A stretch of 64,000 nucleotides of DNA. Origin: Halictus rubicundus. Lineage: Eukaryota > Arthropoda > Insecta > Hymenoptera > Halictidae. Made by a program: the position numbers and the translations under genes. Below are positions 1 through 12,945 of this stretch, piece by piece (positions within the stretch are counted from its first letter, which is position 1; each line of letters starts with the position of its first letter). The notes beneath the pieces are model-generated. The model saw only the letters and a list, made by a program, of their open reading frames with translations, searched no databases and was not told the DNA's origin. Location: contig NC_135149.1 of the NCBI RefSeq assembly GCF_050948215.1, forward strand, positions 6,863,001-6,927,000, written 5' to 3'.

Positions 1-240
1 TTAAAATTGATACAGTAAATGTTTATTTAAACACGACGTTTGTGAATTTCTAAATGAGCCGTGGATTAGAGGCATTCATAACAGAAATTGGGAAGCTGAA
101 ATTTAAGAATTGACTTCCTCGATAACATTGCGATTATTAACAAAAGAAAGAAAATTTCTATTCAGCACTTACCCTTAAAATTGATACAGTAAATGTTTAT
201 TTAAACGCGTCGTTTGTGGCTTTCTAACGAAGCGGATTTT
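1..240. repeat. Direct repeat, period about 174 bp, at the window edge
   Basis: The opening bases (TTAAAATTGATACAGTAAAT and about 45 bases beyond) recur from position 175 with few changes, including a shared TTTATTTAAAC stretch and a CGTTTGTG block. Only about 1.3 units are visible, so this is either the right end of a tandem array cut by the window edge or a single local duplication. Confidence 0.7.
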
Positions 241-595
241 AATGATTAAATAATAATTTTAATAATTAAAGGCACAACAAAAATGGACACCAGAGATTTA
301 ATAAATAGACGGACTTTCTTGTCACTATTACAATTATTAATTCCACGAATTCTTTTCCACGGAAATCTTATTCATACATTCGAGTGCGGTATGAACGTGT
401 GATGAACATAACAGAGTCTTTCAGTAGGTCAATTAAATCTTCCGCCATTCGAGCGGCCGGTTCTGGCAAACAGGTTAATGTTTATTCGTACGTGAGAAGA
501 AGATTAATTCGACGTTTAGGTGTCACGGGACTGGAAATGACGACGAGATAGTGACGGCGCGGCGCGCGGAGAAACTTGACTTGGGTCATCGCGCA

Positions 596-620
596 CGAGA
601 GAGAGAGAGAGAGAGAGAAG
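596..620. repeat. (GA)n microsatellite
   Basis: About 12 GA dinucleotides in a row, inside a locally GC-rich patch. Likely length-polymorphic; no function is evident. Confidence 0.9.
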
Positions 621-3600
621 GAGAAAGGGTTGGACGATTGATGATCAACTGCGCTAGATTAGCAACGTTACTAATTGCAACGAAATGGGTCGAGTTAGCG
701 TGCAAGTTAAATGGGTAAACGTGTCGTCAGCTAATGGTCGGTTTTTCTCCTACGTCGGCGATACTTGTTCCTGGCGGAACGATTATCGTAAACGATCGCT
801 TAGCGGAGAGCCGGTTCATCGTTTGCACAGACTATGTCGGTTTGGTAACTGCGGCGAAATAATTTAGTGCCTCGCATTACACTGCGAACCAGCTTGTTTG
901 GGAACGGATGCGAAATTTTCGGCGTTCGATTAAACGCCGCGCAGCTTCGAAATGTAAACCGTGTCGAGTATACAAACGCACGGATTAGCAATTAGTAATT
1001 GTACGACAAAAAGAAATTGGTGATTCTCCATTCGGAATTGAAGGGGTACGATGACATACACAATTACAGTTTGTATGATTGATGTCACTTTGACAACGGG
1101 AGAAATAGCTTGAATAAAGTTAAAGACTCTTCATTAAATTCGGATCAATGCAACACTTAGTCATTGTTTGTTTCTAATTTTCAGAATTGAATTCAAATTG
1201 ACACCATTGAATTAATTTTATTTTAATGATACGATGAATAGGTTTTGTTATGAATGCCAAAAATTCAATTGAAAACTTCTCAAGAGACGTGTTTTATAAA
1301 AATTGTCCCTTGTGCTATTAACAATATTTTCATATTAATTCGCTCACGCGGATATTTCTCTCATTACAATAAAAAGTTAATTCAATTACTGATTTGATTT
1401 TTATAAAAAAAAAAACATAGGAAAATTGGAGTTTGCACAAAGACACACAGTTTACCAGTCAAAAATATTTTATTGTTATTTTGTAGTTATTTTAGAAATA
1501 TATTTATTGAAACAATATTCCCATTTCGTATTTTAATGAATTGTTTGGAAGCTCTTGGAGGAGTTTGTTTTTTTATAAACATGCGCAGATTACACGAGAC
1601 TAGCTTTCGAGTGAAAAATTGAAAAACATGATTGAAATTGTAATTGGTTATTAGGGGGTTGAAGAGCCGCAGTAGGTCTATTGAATCGGCCGTTCAAGAA
1701 TTCCCCGTGGAGCTCTTTTTCACCAAACGTGGCATTTAAAGCTCGGTGGTAGTAAATCGAGCCCCGGTAATTGTTATTTGAAAATAAAAAGCACATCAAA
1801 GGCACAATTAAGGGGTCGTAGTCAAATGGAATTTTCAAGGGTTGCGGGTTAGGCAACTTTTTCTTGGTCTAATACGGTGCTTGAGAATTAATAGTAGTTT
1901 CAGATGTAGTTAATTAAAACAAAACAGAAATAACAGCATAGTGCAAACCACAATTAATGGTGAGGACTCCTGCTTAAGATTTCGAAACCAAATTAGAATT
2001 TTTCAAACATTCTCTGTGCAGCTCCGTACACTCAGTATGAAATGCTTCTCTGCTCTACTAACGTTGAGAAACATTACGTATGAATTACATTGATATTCAA
2101 ACGTTTAATATATAAATCAATTGAACATAATTAAATCTGATTATTTGGAGATGAAATAATTGCCTTACGGTGATGGTTTCCCGAGAAAACATACATTTTT
2201 TTATAAATATTCTTCGCACTTCTATTATCAGAGATCGTAAAAGGTTGTAAATATTATTTATTAGAGACTATATATCAGGTCAAAACACAAGTTGCTAGTC
2301 GTAATAGATACATGGTTTACCCTATAGTTTACTCTATATTAAAATTAAAATATCTCCTAACGTAACGATTGTTTAATGTAAATAGTTTAATATTTTTTTT
2401 TTAATAACAAAGTTCTGATTAACATCTGTGTGAACACCATCTATATCTTACTGTTTGTAAAACGACGTTACACGGCCGTATTAGCATGAATCAATCGTAC
2501 ATAATTTAAAAAGCACTGTCTATCTGGCAAGAATCATTTCGGTTTATCAGCACTACAATTGCTTGCGAGCATTCCGTTATACATTGAGAAAACGCTACAC
2601 TTGCTCGACGGTAGATGGCACCACTACTTACTTTTCTGAGTGTGGTAAACTATATCAATTCCATTCCCGTTACGGTGTTTAATAAATTTGATTTTCATTA
2701 GTGGATATTACACAGTTGATCCAAATTTTTATATTTTTCATGACATTAGGCACTGTTTTTTCTGCTTATTAATTCGACGTACTATTTACCAATACTTTCA
2801 TGGAGTATCAATTTTTTGTGCATCGTAAATATGTTGATAAAAATGAACATTAAAATTTGTATTCATAATTAATCAAATAAAATATGTATCTATTATTAAC
2901 ACTGTAGTTATGGGAAGGATTAAAATGTACCAGTAAAGATTGCTTTATTTTGTAGGTGCTGAAATTAGAATTCAACTTTCAAGAAAAATTATTACAGAAA
3001 TTTATTTGCGTTGGTAAACATTATAAAAAAATTGTGTAAAGTTTCATCGAGCAGATTTTTGTTACTTTTTATTAAATATTAAACTGTGTATACCTTGAGT
3101 GCTTGAGAAATCTGGTGTGAAGGATGCACATGATAAAAGAAATCCAATATTCTCCAAAAGATGTGCAAAGTAGTGTAAATAATATGATTCTTTTAATTAA
3201 ATAACACACGATTACAACACATCATTAACACATTATTCACTGGAAACCAACTAATAAGATTTGGAGTAACTGTGTTATATCAAACAGAACTAAAAAATAT
3301 TTAGAGTAACCCGGAAAGAAATGCTTCAGGTCTATTACTGAAAGTGATTTTTCAGTTTACGATTAAAGTCGTCATTGCTCTTGAAAAATGTAACAAGCAA
3401 TCCTTAGCATAATTAGATTTACATTTCAGGCATAAAAATATTATTAAACGTCATAGAAAATGTTTGGTATTGCCATAAGGGTTAACTAACACCGATGGAC
3501 AATGTATTAATACGACAGCCATAACTTTTCCATAAATTCTCAGTGCGGTCTGCAGCTTATTCTAAGCGTTCAAACTTTCGGGCTGGCTTTCCGATCAATT

Positions 3601-4600
3601 TATTCCGCAACGACGGAAACCGGGGGTGGCTTTGAAATACTACTTCGACTTTCGCCCGTTTAAAAATCAGTTGATAGCAGGAAGAAACGGTGAAATAGTT
3701 CGTCTGGTGCATCGAACCGTGTCAGACGCTCGTCTCGTCGTTAAACGAACGCAGACAACAGCCGGACGGGCAACGGGGACGTCAACGACAACGAAATCCC
3801 GACCGTCGTTTCGCACAAAAGCTGCGGCAACGGCGTGGTTTAACAACCGTGACAACCAGTTACAACCAAAAACACAATCAGTCGGCGCTCGGTCGGCCTC
3901 GTAAAGCGCCGCTTTAATTTAGCTATTTGCCCCAGCAATTAAGCCGCGGTTTCACGGTAATTAAGCGTTACCCGGCTTGACTGGGCTGCCTCTAATTGAG
4001 TCGCGACCACTTCTGTTTATTGATGACTTCGACGTGTTCGAATGATTGGGACAATACTGCTGGGAATTGTTAACATTCTACCTGAACGGAATACTTGTCT
4101 TATTGGCTTAGGACAACCCTTTTAGCTACGTTCCACTGATTATGGGCTACGTACCGCAACGAAGTTAGGGTACTGAACTCCATACACTGTTGCGTACTAT
4201 TTAGTATACTATTGTTTAATTTCTGTTTTAATGGACGAAAATAATGAGTCATTATTTTCCCAGACGGTACTAACAAAGCTGGATAAAATCGAGCCATTTT
4301 AGGATTTTAGATTATGAGCTTTAGTAGCTGTACACGAGAAATTGATCTCTATAGTCTACAAATTGAGCATTGTATGTTAATCAATGTTTCCTTTCAATGA
4401 GTAACATTAATCGATTATAGAAAGAGAATATTTATTTTTCTTACATTTGTTTACACGTTAATCTTGCAATAGGAAAATCACATTATTTATTACTTTATAT
4501 TGAGTAACCGGGAATGTTTATGATCCTTTAGGGTTTGTCATTGAACTGGATTTATGAAATGGATTTAGGATGAAACTGTAGACATTTATTATTATTAACT

Positions 4601-4796
4601 GCAGGGTAAGGGACCCAATTACTGTGGCTATATTTATTATACTTATTTTTAAAGCATAATAAATATTGAAAAAGAGCTAACATACATTAACTGATTGTAA
4701 TGAAATAAATTTAATATCTCTCTTTTAATATTCATTACGCTTTGAAAATAAGTATAATCAATAATACCCCCACAGTAATTGGATCCCTTACCCTGC
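4601..4796. mobile_element. MITE, 'GGGTAAGGGACCCAATTACT' family, copy 1
   Basis: A nearly palindromic 196-bp element. The left end GCAGGGTAAGGGACCCAATT is answered on the right by an inverted version ending TTACCCTGC, and the inner arms (around CTTATTTTTAAAGCATAATA) are also inverted copies. It has no coding capacity. Two more copies lie at 33522-33748 and 51456-51679, which identifies it as a dispersed non-autonomous element. The DNA strand could fold into one long hairpin. Confidence 0.8.
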
Positions 4797-7700
4797 ATAG
4801 TTTTTTATAAATGTAGACACTTGTGAGTTGAAACATTTCTTGGATACCAGTAGTAAAAATTTTTATTAAAAACGGGGCTAGCGATGTAGCATGATCTTTC
4901 TCAGCGTAATTTTTTCTGAAAACAAATATCACCAAAAACAATGTGCAATCAATAAAATCATATTCGTTGCCACAGAAGAGGTTGCATCAGCCTCTTGATA
5001 AATATTTAATGATACTGAGTGTCCCCCTATAAGTAGAGAAACTAGTTTGACACCTCGTAGAAAGTTTTCTAGATCTTGAATTTTTTATGCGACGACAGCA
5101 TAATTCATGACCCACCTGCGTGAGAAGTTTTATGGTGTTCTAGGTTGGTTTTTACATCGCACGTTTTTATGAAAGCTGTAATTTATTAATTAGAACCGTG
5201 CAGACGAAGAATGGGCTAATCGATCGACGACAACGTTTTGAAAACCAGCCGATGTTGGTCGAGTTAATGTACGAAATGACATCGAGAACATGATTCTGAC
5301 AGCTAGTGGACAGATTGCAATTAGATCGAGCGATTACATTTCCGCACGATGAGATTAATAGTAGGCAATTATCGATAATTAGAAACCCGTTAATGCGACA
5401 GTTAGCTGACAAATAGACAGACTTTCCTTGAAGAAATTTCATTTTGTCGCGACTCCCGGGGTACGATTATGTCACGACTAAATGGTGCTGATCGATTAAA
5501 CACGTGTACAGTGTTCCCATAATTTGTGTTCTCGATAACGACGATTTTTATTTAATTAAATGTACCATTCAAACTGTGTTAATAGTGTGAACTTTTTCCT
5601 TTCGTCTTCGTGAAACTAGAAGACAAAATGTATCATACTTTTCTATTTTGTTTTTCATTTTCACAATTTCGAGTGTTTTGTATGTTTAGTAATTTTTTGG
5701 TATAAGGAAATTTTATGGTTACGAATAAAACGGCGGAAAATGACAACGGAGTTACAAAAAGGACCTTGCTACATTAAAGATGCTGTAAATCGCTTTTTGA
5801 TGACCTGACCTAATAATGTTCTTTTTAAGCTGGATTCGCTATTCTGTTTTGTGTAACATGCTTCCACTATTAATCCTTGCTCTTCTTGACTTTAATCCTG
5901 CTACTTTGAACTTTATCATTGCATGGTGTGTATGTGGTACAAATACAAATGGTTCTGACAGTGTGAAATACATGAAATAATTTTAAATTGTTGAATTTCT
6001 TTATTTTTAAGCAGATGATCATTTGTGCGGAATTTGTGGAAATATTGTGCATAGTAGAATGTGAGTACATATACATATCTAACACTTCATGCATTTTATA
6101 ATACGGACACGATACGAAGTGCGTACGATTCTGTTTATACAATAAGCTGAGTCGTTAAACATTTGGCCCAAAACTCGTAAATTATTTCAAAGTACAAGCA
6201 CGAAATTAATTAAATAAGATTTCTAAAGTATTTTACATTTACAGGTAAAAAAATTTAAGGAAACGTTTAGTCTTCATTCAATATTAGCAAAGTTAACTAA
6301 ATGTTAAGTAGATGTTAACTAAAAGTATTAATCTACGAAATTGGAAATTTGCAGAGAGATTCTCAGTTTACTTATTAATATTCTCTGTAAAATTGAATTT
6401 ATATCTTTAGACATTGTCTCTTTTAGAAAATCACCTCTTGACTAAAACCAAAGTTCTTCGGCTGAAAGAAATTAAGAATTTCCCTACTTCAGAATTTTTC
6501 CCGAATTACAGAAGTGTCTTTCGACATCTCGAACTCCCTTCACCTTGACTCTCTCGGCTCCGCGAGTTTTTCTGCGCATCCATTAGACACAAAATGTCAA
6601 TTCATAAGAAGTGAAATTCTGCTGACAATTACCGTTTTTACTTCACTCGCGAAGTTTCATAATTTCGCTCGCGCCGGTAAGTTCCTAAAGTAAAAGGAAG
6701 GCTTGAATAGTTTAAAGGGGCGTCGACAAATTTTTCTCAACCCATGCGCAGCAACTTCTTTTACGAGACCCATAAATGTCTGAAGTATTAACTACCCATT
6801 ACCAGCAAACTTAAATGTAGTAGATTGTCTTAGTAATTACGAGGATGAAGCCTCACTTAATTCCCACGAAAAAGTCGAACAACGTTTAATCGAGAATAAA
6901 ACTGGAAAAGGAAGTTGTCGTCTCCGCAACACATTGCAATCAAGAATCTAATTTTTTCCCAAATTCTCAAAATCATTTTTAAAATACTCGAACTTGTTAT
7001 TTTTCACAGTTTTTATATAAGAAGGTGATGTTGCTCCAGACATTCATTAATGAGATAAATTTATCATTAGTAGTTATTTCAATATGTGTAATATTATTTA
7101 GTCTAAAAATGTTCAGTGCCTTTCGTGTTTCCAACACGTTTCCATTTTCCACGCTGAGAAATAAAGGACCCAGAATTTTCAAATACAGTGTCTAATCGAT
7201 ATATGTCCAAAATACGCGTCTGACTAGGGACATATATCGGCTGGAAGAGACAGTTCTTTGATACACTGTCGAACGTAGAAAAAGACTGGGACATTTATCG
7301 GTTAAATATTTGGGACATGTATGTAAGACTGTATACAGATTATAATAAATCACTTGTTATTTGCCACTATAAATAATATGTTATGTTACAAAATCTTTGT
7401 ATTGCACTTTTTAGTCTATTGGCAGTATTATTTGAAAAAATAAATATTAAAACAAAATAAAGATGCAGAACATGCACTGCAACATAGCAGGACATTTTCA
7501 TATGTATGTTCATGTATACATCATAGTCTTGACAATAAAAATATTATCTATTATTCTTTAAAATTATTTAGAAACAGATGTTATCACGTTTGGCAAGGAT
7601 GAAGGGGAGGTATAGTCTTTTCAAGGATCTCAAATTGTGTATCCGTCAACGTCCGAGATTCCAGAAAAACTTGATGGCGCAATATTTCCAACAAATTTCG

Positions 7701-7850
7701 TAGCAAAACGATTCCGTGCATCTGGTGCGTGTCTACGTTCTCGAAATTCTTTCGTTGCCGCGCATCTGTACACGACTGTCGGAACCATCGGTCATAGGCA
7801 AACGCTGGAGGTCAAAATCCGCAGCCATTAATCTTGATCGTTTGTCACAG

Positions 7851-9299
7851 TACTGGATGTTGAGCAAGACCGGTGAGATCCGTCGAGACGAATCGTGCCT
7901 GGATTACAGCGGCACTGATGTCATCCTCTATCCTTGTCACGGCAGCAAGGGGAATCAACAATGGGTATATAATACTGAGGTACGTTATCATCAAGTTTAC
8001 GTGAAGCGTCCCTGTCAACGATTATACAGCAATGACCCAATTACTTTAATTTTACTGCTAGCTTATCGTCAGGCCCGTGGATATTCACGCAAATTTTCAT
8101 TTCGTACGCTGTGTCATGCGAGCGAACGTCAGTTTTGATGGACGTTCATTTATCTTACTATTTTTAATGTCCCAGCTCTGGAGGATCCACTTTAGAAAGA
8201 ATTAGTTTGATCGTGTACTATTCTCTTGGTTCACGAACAATGTTAAGAAATTCTACTGTAGCCATGTATGCAAAATGTTAAATCACTTCACCTAGGATAA
8301 CCTAAATGCCTCTTAAATGCCTCAATTGCAAGATATATGAGCTAGACAGAAGAATTCAATTTCGAATTTGATCTATTCATTTTTGTCATAAATACCGAAA
8401 ATCCGCAGTTTATTAATAATAGACAAATTAAATTTGGCTAAAGTTCCGAAAATCGGTCAAGTCGGACTGAGCTCAAAGTTTGCACACAGCCTCATTTTGC
8501 ATTAAGAACATCTTTCCCGAAAGTATTTTTGGCGACTCGACAAAAATTTTTGTATCATTTTATTGTCATTTTCTACCATACCGACATAACATTTTCCACC
8601 TTACAGGCATTTCCATACCAATTTCATCACGATTTTGTAACGAACCAATTAATGTGTTCGAATCTCTTTTATTGTCCAGACACCTTTCCAAACGATATTT
8701 ACCGTCACGTTCAACCATGCCTATAAAACAATATAAATTAAACATAATCGTATCCAAATCTGACCCAGACTTAACCCAGACATGGTCTAACCCGCGTACA
8801 ACAAGAACAAGTTCAGAAAGGGCACATAATCCTGGCGTTATGCCGGTAAGGTAGAACATGTTGCGTCAATAAAGCAGAAAATACATTTTTTCCGAGTCGT
8901 CGAAAATCCTTCTGGGAAACATGTTTTTAATGCAAAATGAGGCTATGTGCAAGATTTAGGCTCAATCTTCAGTTCTAAATTTTATTTCGATTTAAAAAAC
9001 ATAGAAATCAGTCGTGATCGACATCTTCATCACGAGGCTGACTCGTTATTGTGCGTTAAGGGGTTGAGGTTAAACAGTCAAGCTATCGCGTGCGTCACAA
9101 GTACAAAGTTGCCAAGTCAGCAATCGTTATCATGATTAACGATCTCGTTTGTTTCCAGACGAAACAAATCAGACACGGGAGCAGCGACAAGTGTCTAGCG
9201 ATCACGGAGAGCAAGCAGCGTCTGATAATGGACGAGTGTTCGCCGTCGGCCGCGAGGCAGAGGTGGTCCTTCGAGAATTATGATCCTTCGAAGCTGTGA
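7851..9299 (+). CDS. Polypeptide N-acetylgalactosaminyltransferase, last two coding exons (partial)
   Basis: Members of this family (GT27) are Golgi type II membrane enzymes that start mucin-type O-glycosylation by moving GalNAc from UDP-GalNAc to Ser/Thr. Only the end of the C-terminal ricin-type beta-trefoil is here. Exon A is 7851-7979: its acceptor follows TTTGTCACAG, its donor is GTACGT, and it has 43 codons opening YWMLSKTGEIRRDESCLDY. Exon B is 9159-9299: its acceptor follows GTTTCCAG, it joins in phase 0, and it ends DPSKL then TGA. The middle lectin repeat carries CLD and a QxW motif (NQQW), with Cys residues placed as in the family. The last repeat has CLA in place of CLD plus a second QxW (RQRW), so its sugar site may be weak or lost. 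The codons before 7851, the transferase domain and the transmembrane anchor are not visible. The pgant paralogue cannot be settled from about 90 residues, but the family call is firm. Confidence 0.88.
8470..8963. mobile_element. Foldback/MITE element in the last GalNAc-transferase intron
   Basis: The left arm at about 8470-8550 (including GCCTCATTTTGCATTAAGAA) is repeated in inverted form at about 8875-8963 (including TTTTTAATGCAAAATGAGGC). The arms are roughly 75-90 bp and match imperfectly; about 320 bp separate them. No transposase frame lies inside. The whole element sits within the intron 7980-9158. Confidence 0.7.
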
Positions 9300-12200
9300 T
9301 ATCTCGCCCTTTCGTTTAACCAGTCGAGTAACACTGGTTGGAAGTTCGATGGTTCCGACACCTGGATCTCCGATCAGCAGTACTCCGTCGCTAAGACACG
9401 TTTTGGTAGATAAATCCCGTGGTCTCGGGGCCGTGGTGCCTCGATCGTTCGTCGAATGGACGATCAAGCTCGACTGCGAGAACGAAAAGGTCGCGGGTCT
9501 CATCGGGAAGCTCGTTTTCTTCAAGAGAAACCTGGATTCCTTCAGGGATGAGGCTTCGAGCGCGAAAACAAAAGAGGACACGATCCAATCGCCGATCGTC
9601 GGACCGTAACTTCTATAGTATATTCGAACAGACGAAGTGCAATAGATTTATCGACTTAAGACAGACCGAACAGGGACTTTGCGTTCGGTCGAAATTGTAA
9701 CTGATGTACAATAAGAGGCGGGATTACCGTTTCGAGAGCGATCGAGCTGGTCTGTGTGTTGAGTTACGCTTTCGCTGGCATTGAAGAATTGAATAGTTCT
9801 CGCAGAATACATAGTTGGTTCCCGAGATTTAGTATTAGCTTGTTGCAGATGGATCATTTCTTCTGTTTCCCAACACCTAAAGAAATTCTAGCGAATTTAT
9901 CATTAAATCGGAGGGTAAACAACTGGGTATCGTACTATAATTTAGAATTTTTATTTACAACGTCTAAATAGATACAGTAATCTAGTATTCTCACTTCGAT
10001 AGTCCTTGATCTTGATCGATCTTGAATTGGTCCTTGTTAAACCTTTGTCCCCGCTATTAACAATGCGAAGTCTAACATCCACGAATTTTCTCTGTTATAA
10101 GTTTGTAAATGATTAAGCCTCGATAGAATGCCAACCTGCATTTATGTCGTTATTGCATACATTGTTGCAAATAATTTTGTTACTCAATACCAGCCTTTCT
10201 GATCATAAAATTCCAAAAGAAAAAGAATTTTTCAAGCAAATCCAAAATATACCAAATTTCAACTCTGATCCATTTCAAATTGTTTGAAATATTGCAAGTT
10301 TTTAAATCTGCGAATAATAAGCTTCGACTGATCGTTCTCGTCCATGAAAGTATTACAAAATACACTTGAAATGCAACAACCTAATATTACGTTTAAATAA
10401 TTGTACGTTGTTCGTTTAATTTTGTTCGTTGTTGAACGAGACCTGGGTTCGTATATTAACGTGTTTCGCGTTTGCTCGGAAAAGTTGGATATGTTTTCCG
10501 ATAGAATACTAGCTTGAATAGTTGTAAAGTTTGTTACGTTTAAAAATTTTGATCGGTTAGACGTAATGGCTATGAGAAGGAGTCTTCGTGGGCCACGTAC
10601 ACAAATGGAAATGAGGTTTTAACGGCTGATTCTGTAGGTTAAGACAATAATTAGGTTGACAATGCATCAGTGGCAGCGAAACGCGTGCCGACAGTATGCG
10701 TTGCTTAGATTTATTTTAAAAATGGCCGAACGAACGCGACCGCATTGATCTCCTGGCGGGAGCCTCGGTCGTCGCTTTCGTTCGATCATCGACTTTTTCA
10801 CGGGGATCGAACTGTTTGCGCGAGCCGCTTATGGCGAGTGCCATCGCAGAGATAACGACGTTGTTTCGATTCCATCGTAGTACGACGAATCGTTGACTGG
10901 CCAACGGCGGGAATATTTAAACTCGATTTTACAAATTTTTGCTACGAAACAAATTCCGGTGGAAATGCATCCACGGATTTTACGAGACTTTATAAAATTA
11001 ATATCTTTGAAATTTGTTTAATAGTTTTAAGATCGTTTTAGAGGGAAATGAAATAGAGAAATTGTTAAGAATGTTATTTGAGTCTTTGTAATCGAGCTAA
11101 TATTAAATTGATTTCATGTTGGTCTTTGTTGATGATTTTTAGTGTTGGAGTTGTTCAATTTTTTATATCTATCGACATATCGAACGAATTTTAAGAATTC
11201 AGAAAATCAGAGTCCAATTGAACACATTGATAAATTGATTTTTATCTGAACTACAATTTCAAGATACATATTAAAATTAAGAATTAAGCTTAATGAATTT
11301 TCGTGAACATATCACATCGAACTTAAGAATTTTAACTCACAGAATCTGAGAATTCTATTCTCTTTATTCCTGCATATCAGTATTCAACGTTAGTCTTGAA
11401 GTTGATTACGTTCGCCTATAGTTTAATCAAACCTCGAAGATTTCAGAATATAAAAGACAAGTACTACCATTTATAACATTTTACAAGCTTGTATTTTAAC
11501 CGATGTCTCCACATCGCCGTGATCTATTTATAGCTTAAATTTTCAATCAAACCTAACAACAGTAAAAGGGAGGCTTTCAAACTAGCCACAAAAATAAAAA
11601 TAGTCTACTTATGTAAAATATTTTATAAAATTATTTATACTTCAAGAGCGATATTAGCCCCTTCAGATCTGAATTTTATATAATTCAATGATGAAGAATA
11701 TTATATTGTAGCTTCATACTGCATTATACTACTTACAACGAGATAAAAAAAAAACAAATATAAATAACATTCGTACGTCCCAAATTTTTTCTAATGTATA
11801 TACAAATTAATGTACAGTAATGTGACGCACTGAATGTACATTACTTTTATTTTAAATTATGAAAATAAATTAAAGGACATTAAAGTATCATGCGTGTATA
11901 ATAAATCTGAAGGGGTTAAAATCGTTTTCGTTTTGAGAATTAATTTCCGTAATGAAATCTTGAAAATTAATTGCTAGTTTTATGAAGGTAAAGTTAGTAA
12001 AAGTTGATCGTAGAAAGCTTCCGAAAGTGTGCGAATCAAAAGCCGAACGGCTAGAATGGATTAGCCAATCGATGATTCGTCGATCATCCCTTGTCTCTGT
12101 GTCGTGTTCACAGCGCTCACGGCAATATCGTACATTCCAGTGTGGTTGATAGCGATGTTGACTATGATTCCGAGTTCGCGTGCGACGATAAGAACCCTTT

Positions 12201-12549
12201 TTCCCCGAAGTAATTTAGATCACCTGTAGTGAGTCTAGGAAGACTTTTGTACATTCGTGTAAAGTATCTCGATGCCAGTTTAGATACCGCCTAACGTAAA
12301 TTTTCCGAGTGTATAATTACGAGTGTATGTGCGAGAATAAATAATTTGCAGAGTGCGTGATCTTGAGCCACGAGTTCCTCGAGGACGATCCGTGCGGCCC
12401 TTCGGTGTCCACCATTGTTTTCAAACGAACTATTGTTCTTCGGATGAGTAGCTTCAGATTGTCGATTTTTGTAAAACTTTCATCGCAAGATAAAACTTGT
12501 AAAGATATTAGACGTACTTTTCATGGTGAGCACAATTCACGTTCGTCAC

Positions 12550-12945
12550 AAAAAAATATTTTTTTGTTGTACGCTTTAGACGAAGGACTTTTCTAAAGAT
12601 TTATGTACACAGGCCAATGCAACATTGAAAATCCTGCAAATATGCAGTAGTACATTTAAACTTTTATATTTATGATTAAAAATATTTTTTTTTATTGTAT
12701 GCTTTAAACAAAGGGGTTTTTGCAAAATTTATTAGCATAGGCCAATGCTGTATTCAAAATCCCACAAGCATTTGGCAGTACAGTTGAATTTTTATATTCA
12801 TAACCAAAAAAATTGTATTTTTTAATGTGCTTGTAACAAAGGAATTTTTTTTTTTAATTTGTGTGCACAGGTCAATACAGTATTAAAAATTCGACAAGTA
12901 CTCAATAGTACATTTGAGCTTTTTCTGTATAATTAATAGTTTATG
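12550..12945. repeat. Tandem repeat, three units of about 130 bp
   Basis: Three degenerate head-to-tail units start near 12553, 12681 and 12813. Each has a run of T, then a purine-rich AAAGG-like block, then CACAGGCCAATGC or a close variant, then a TACATTT/TACAGTT block and TTTTTATATT. Divergence between units suggests an old array. No function is seen. Confidence 0.75.

Larger units (their letters stand above)
241..7850. other. Non-coding stretch upstream of, or inside, the GalNAc-transferase gene
   Basis: No convincing coding exon was found on either strand. The stretch is mostly AT-rich, with more GC-rich patches near 540-1000 and 3540-4020 that lack a protein-like reading frame. Because the exon at 7851 opens in the middle of a lectin domain, at least part of this stretch is probably a long intron of that gene. 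It also holds a GA microsatellite and one MITE, listed separately. Confidence 0.5.

Noticed and set aside
7716..8138. Continuous frame of 140 codons over the GalNAc-transferase exon
   Set aside because: It reads across the acceptor at 7850 and the donor at 7980. Only 7851-7979 resembles the lectin domain.
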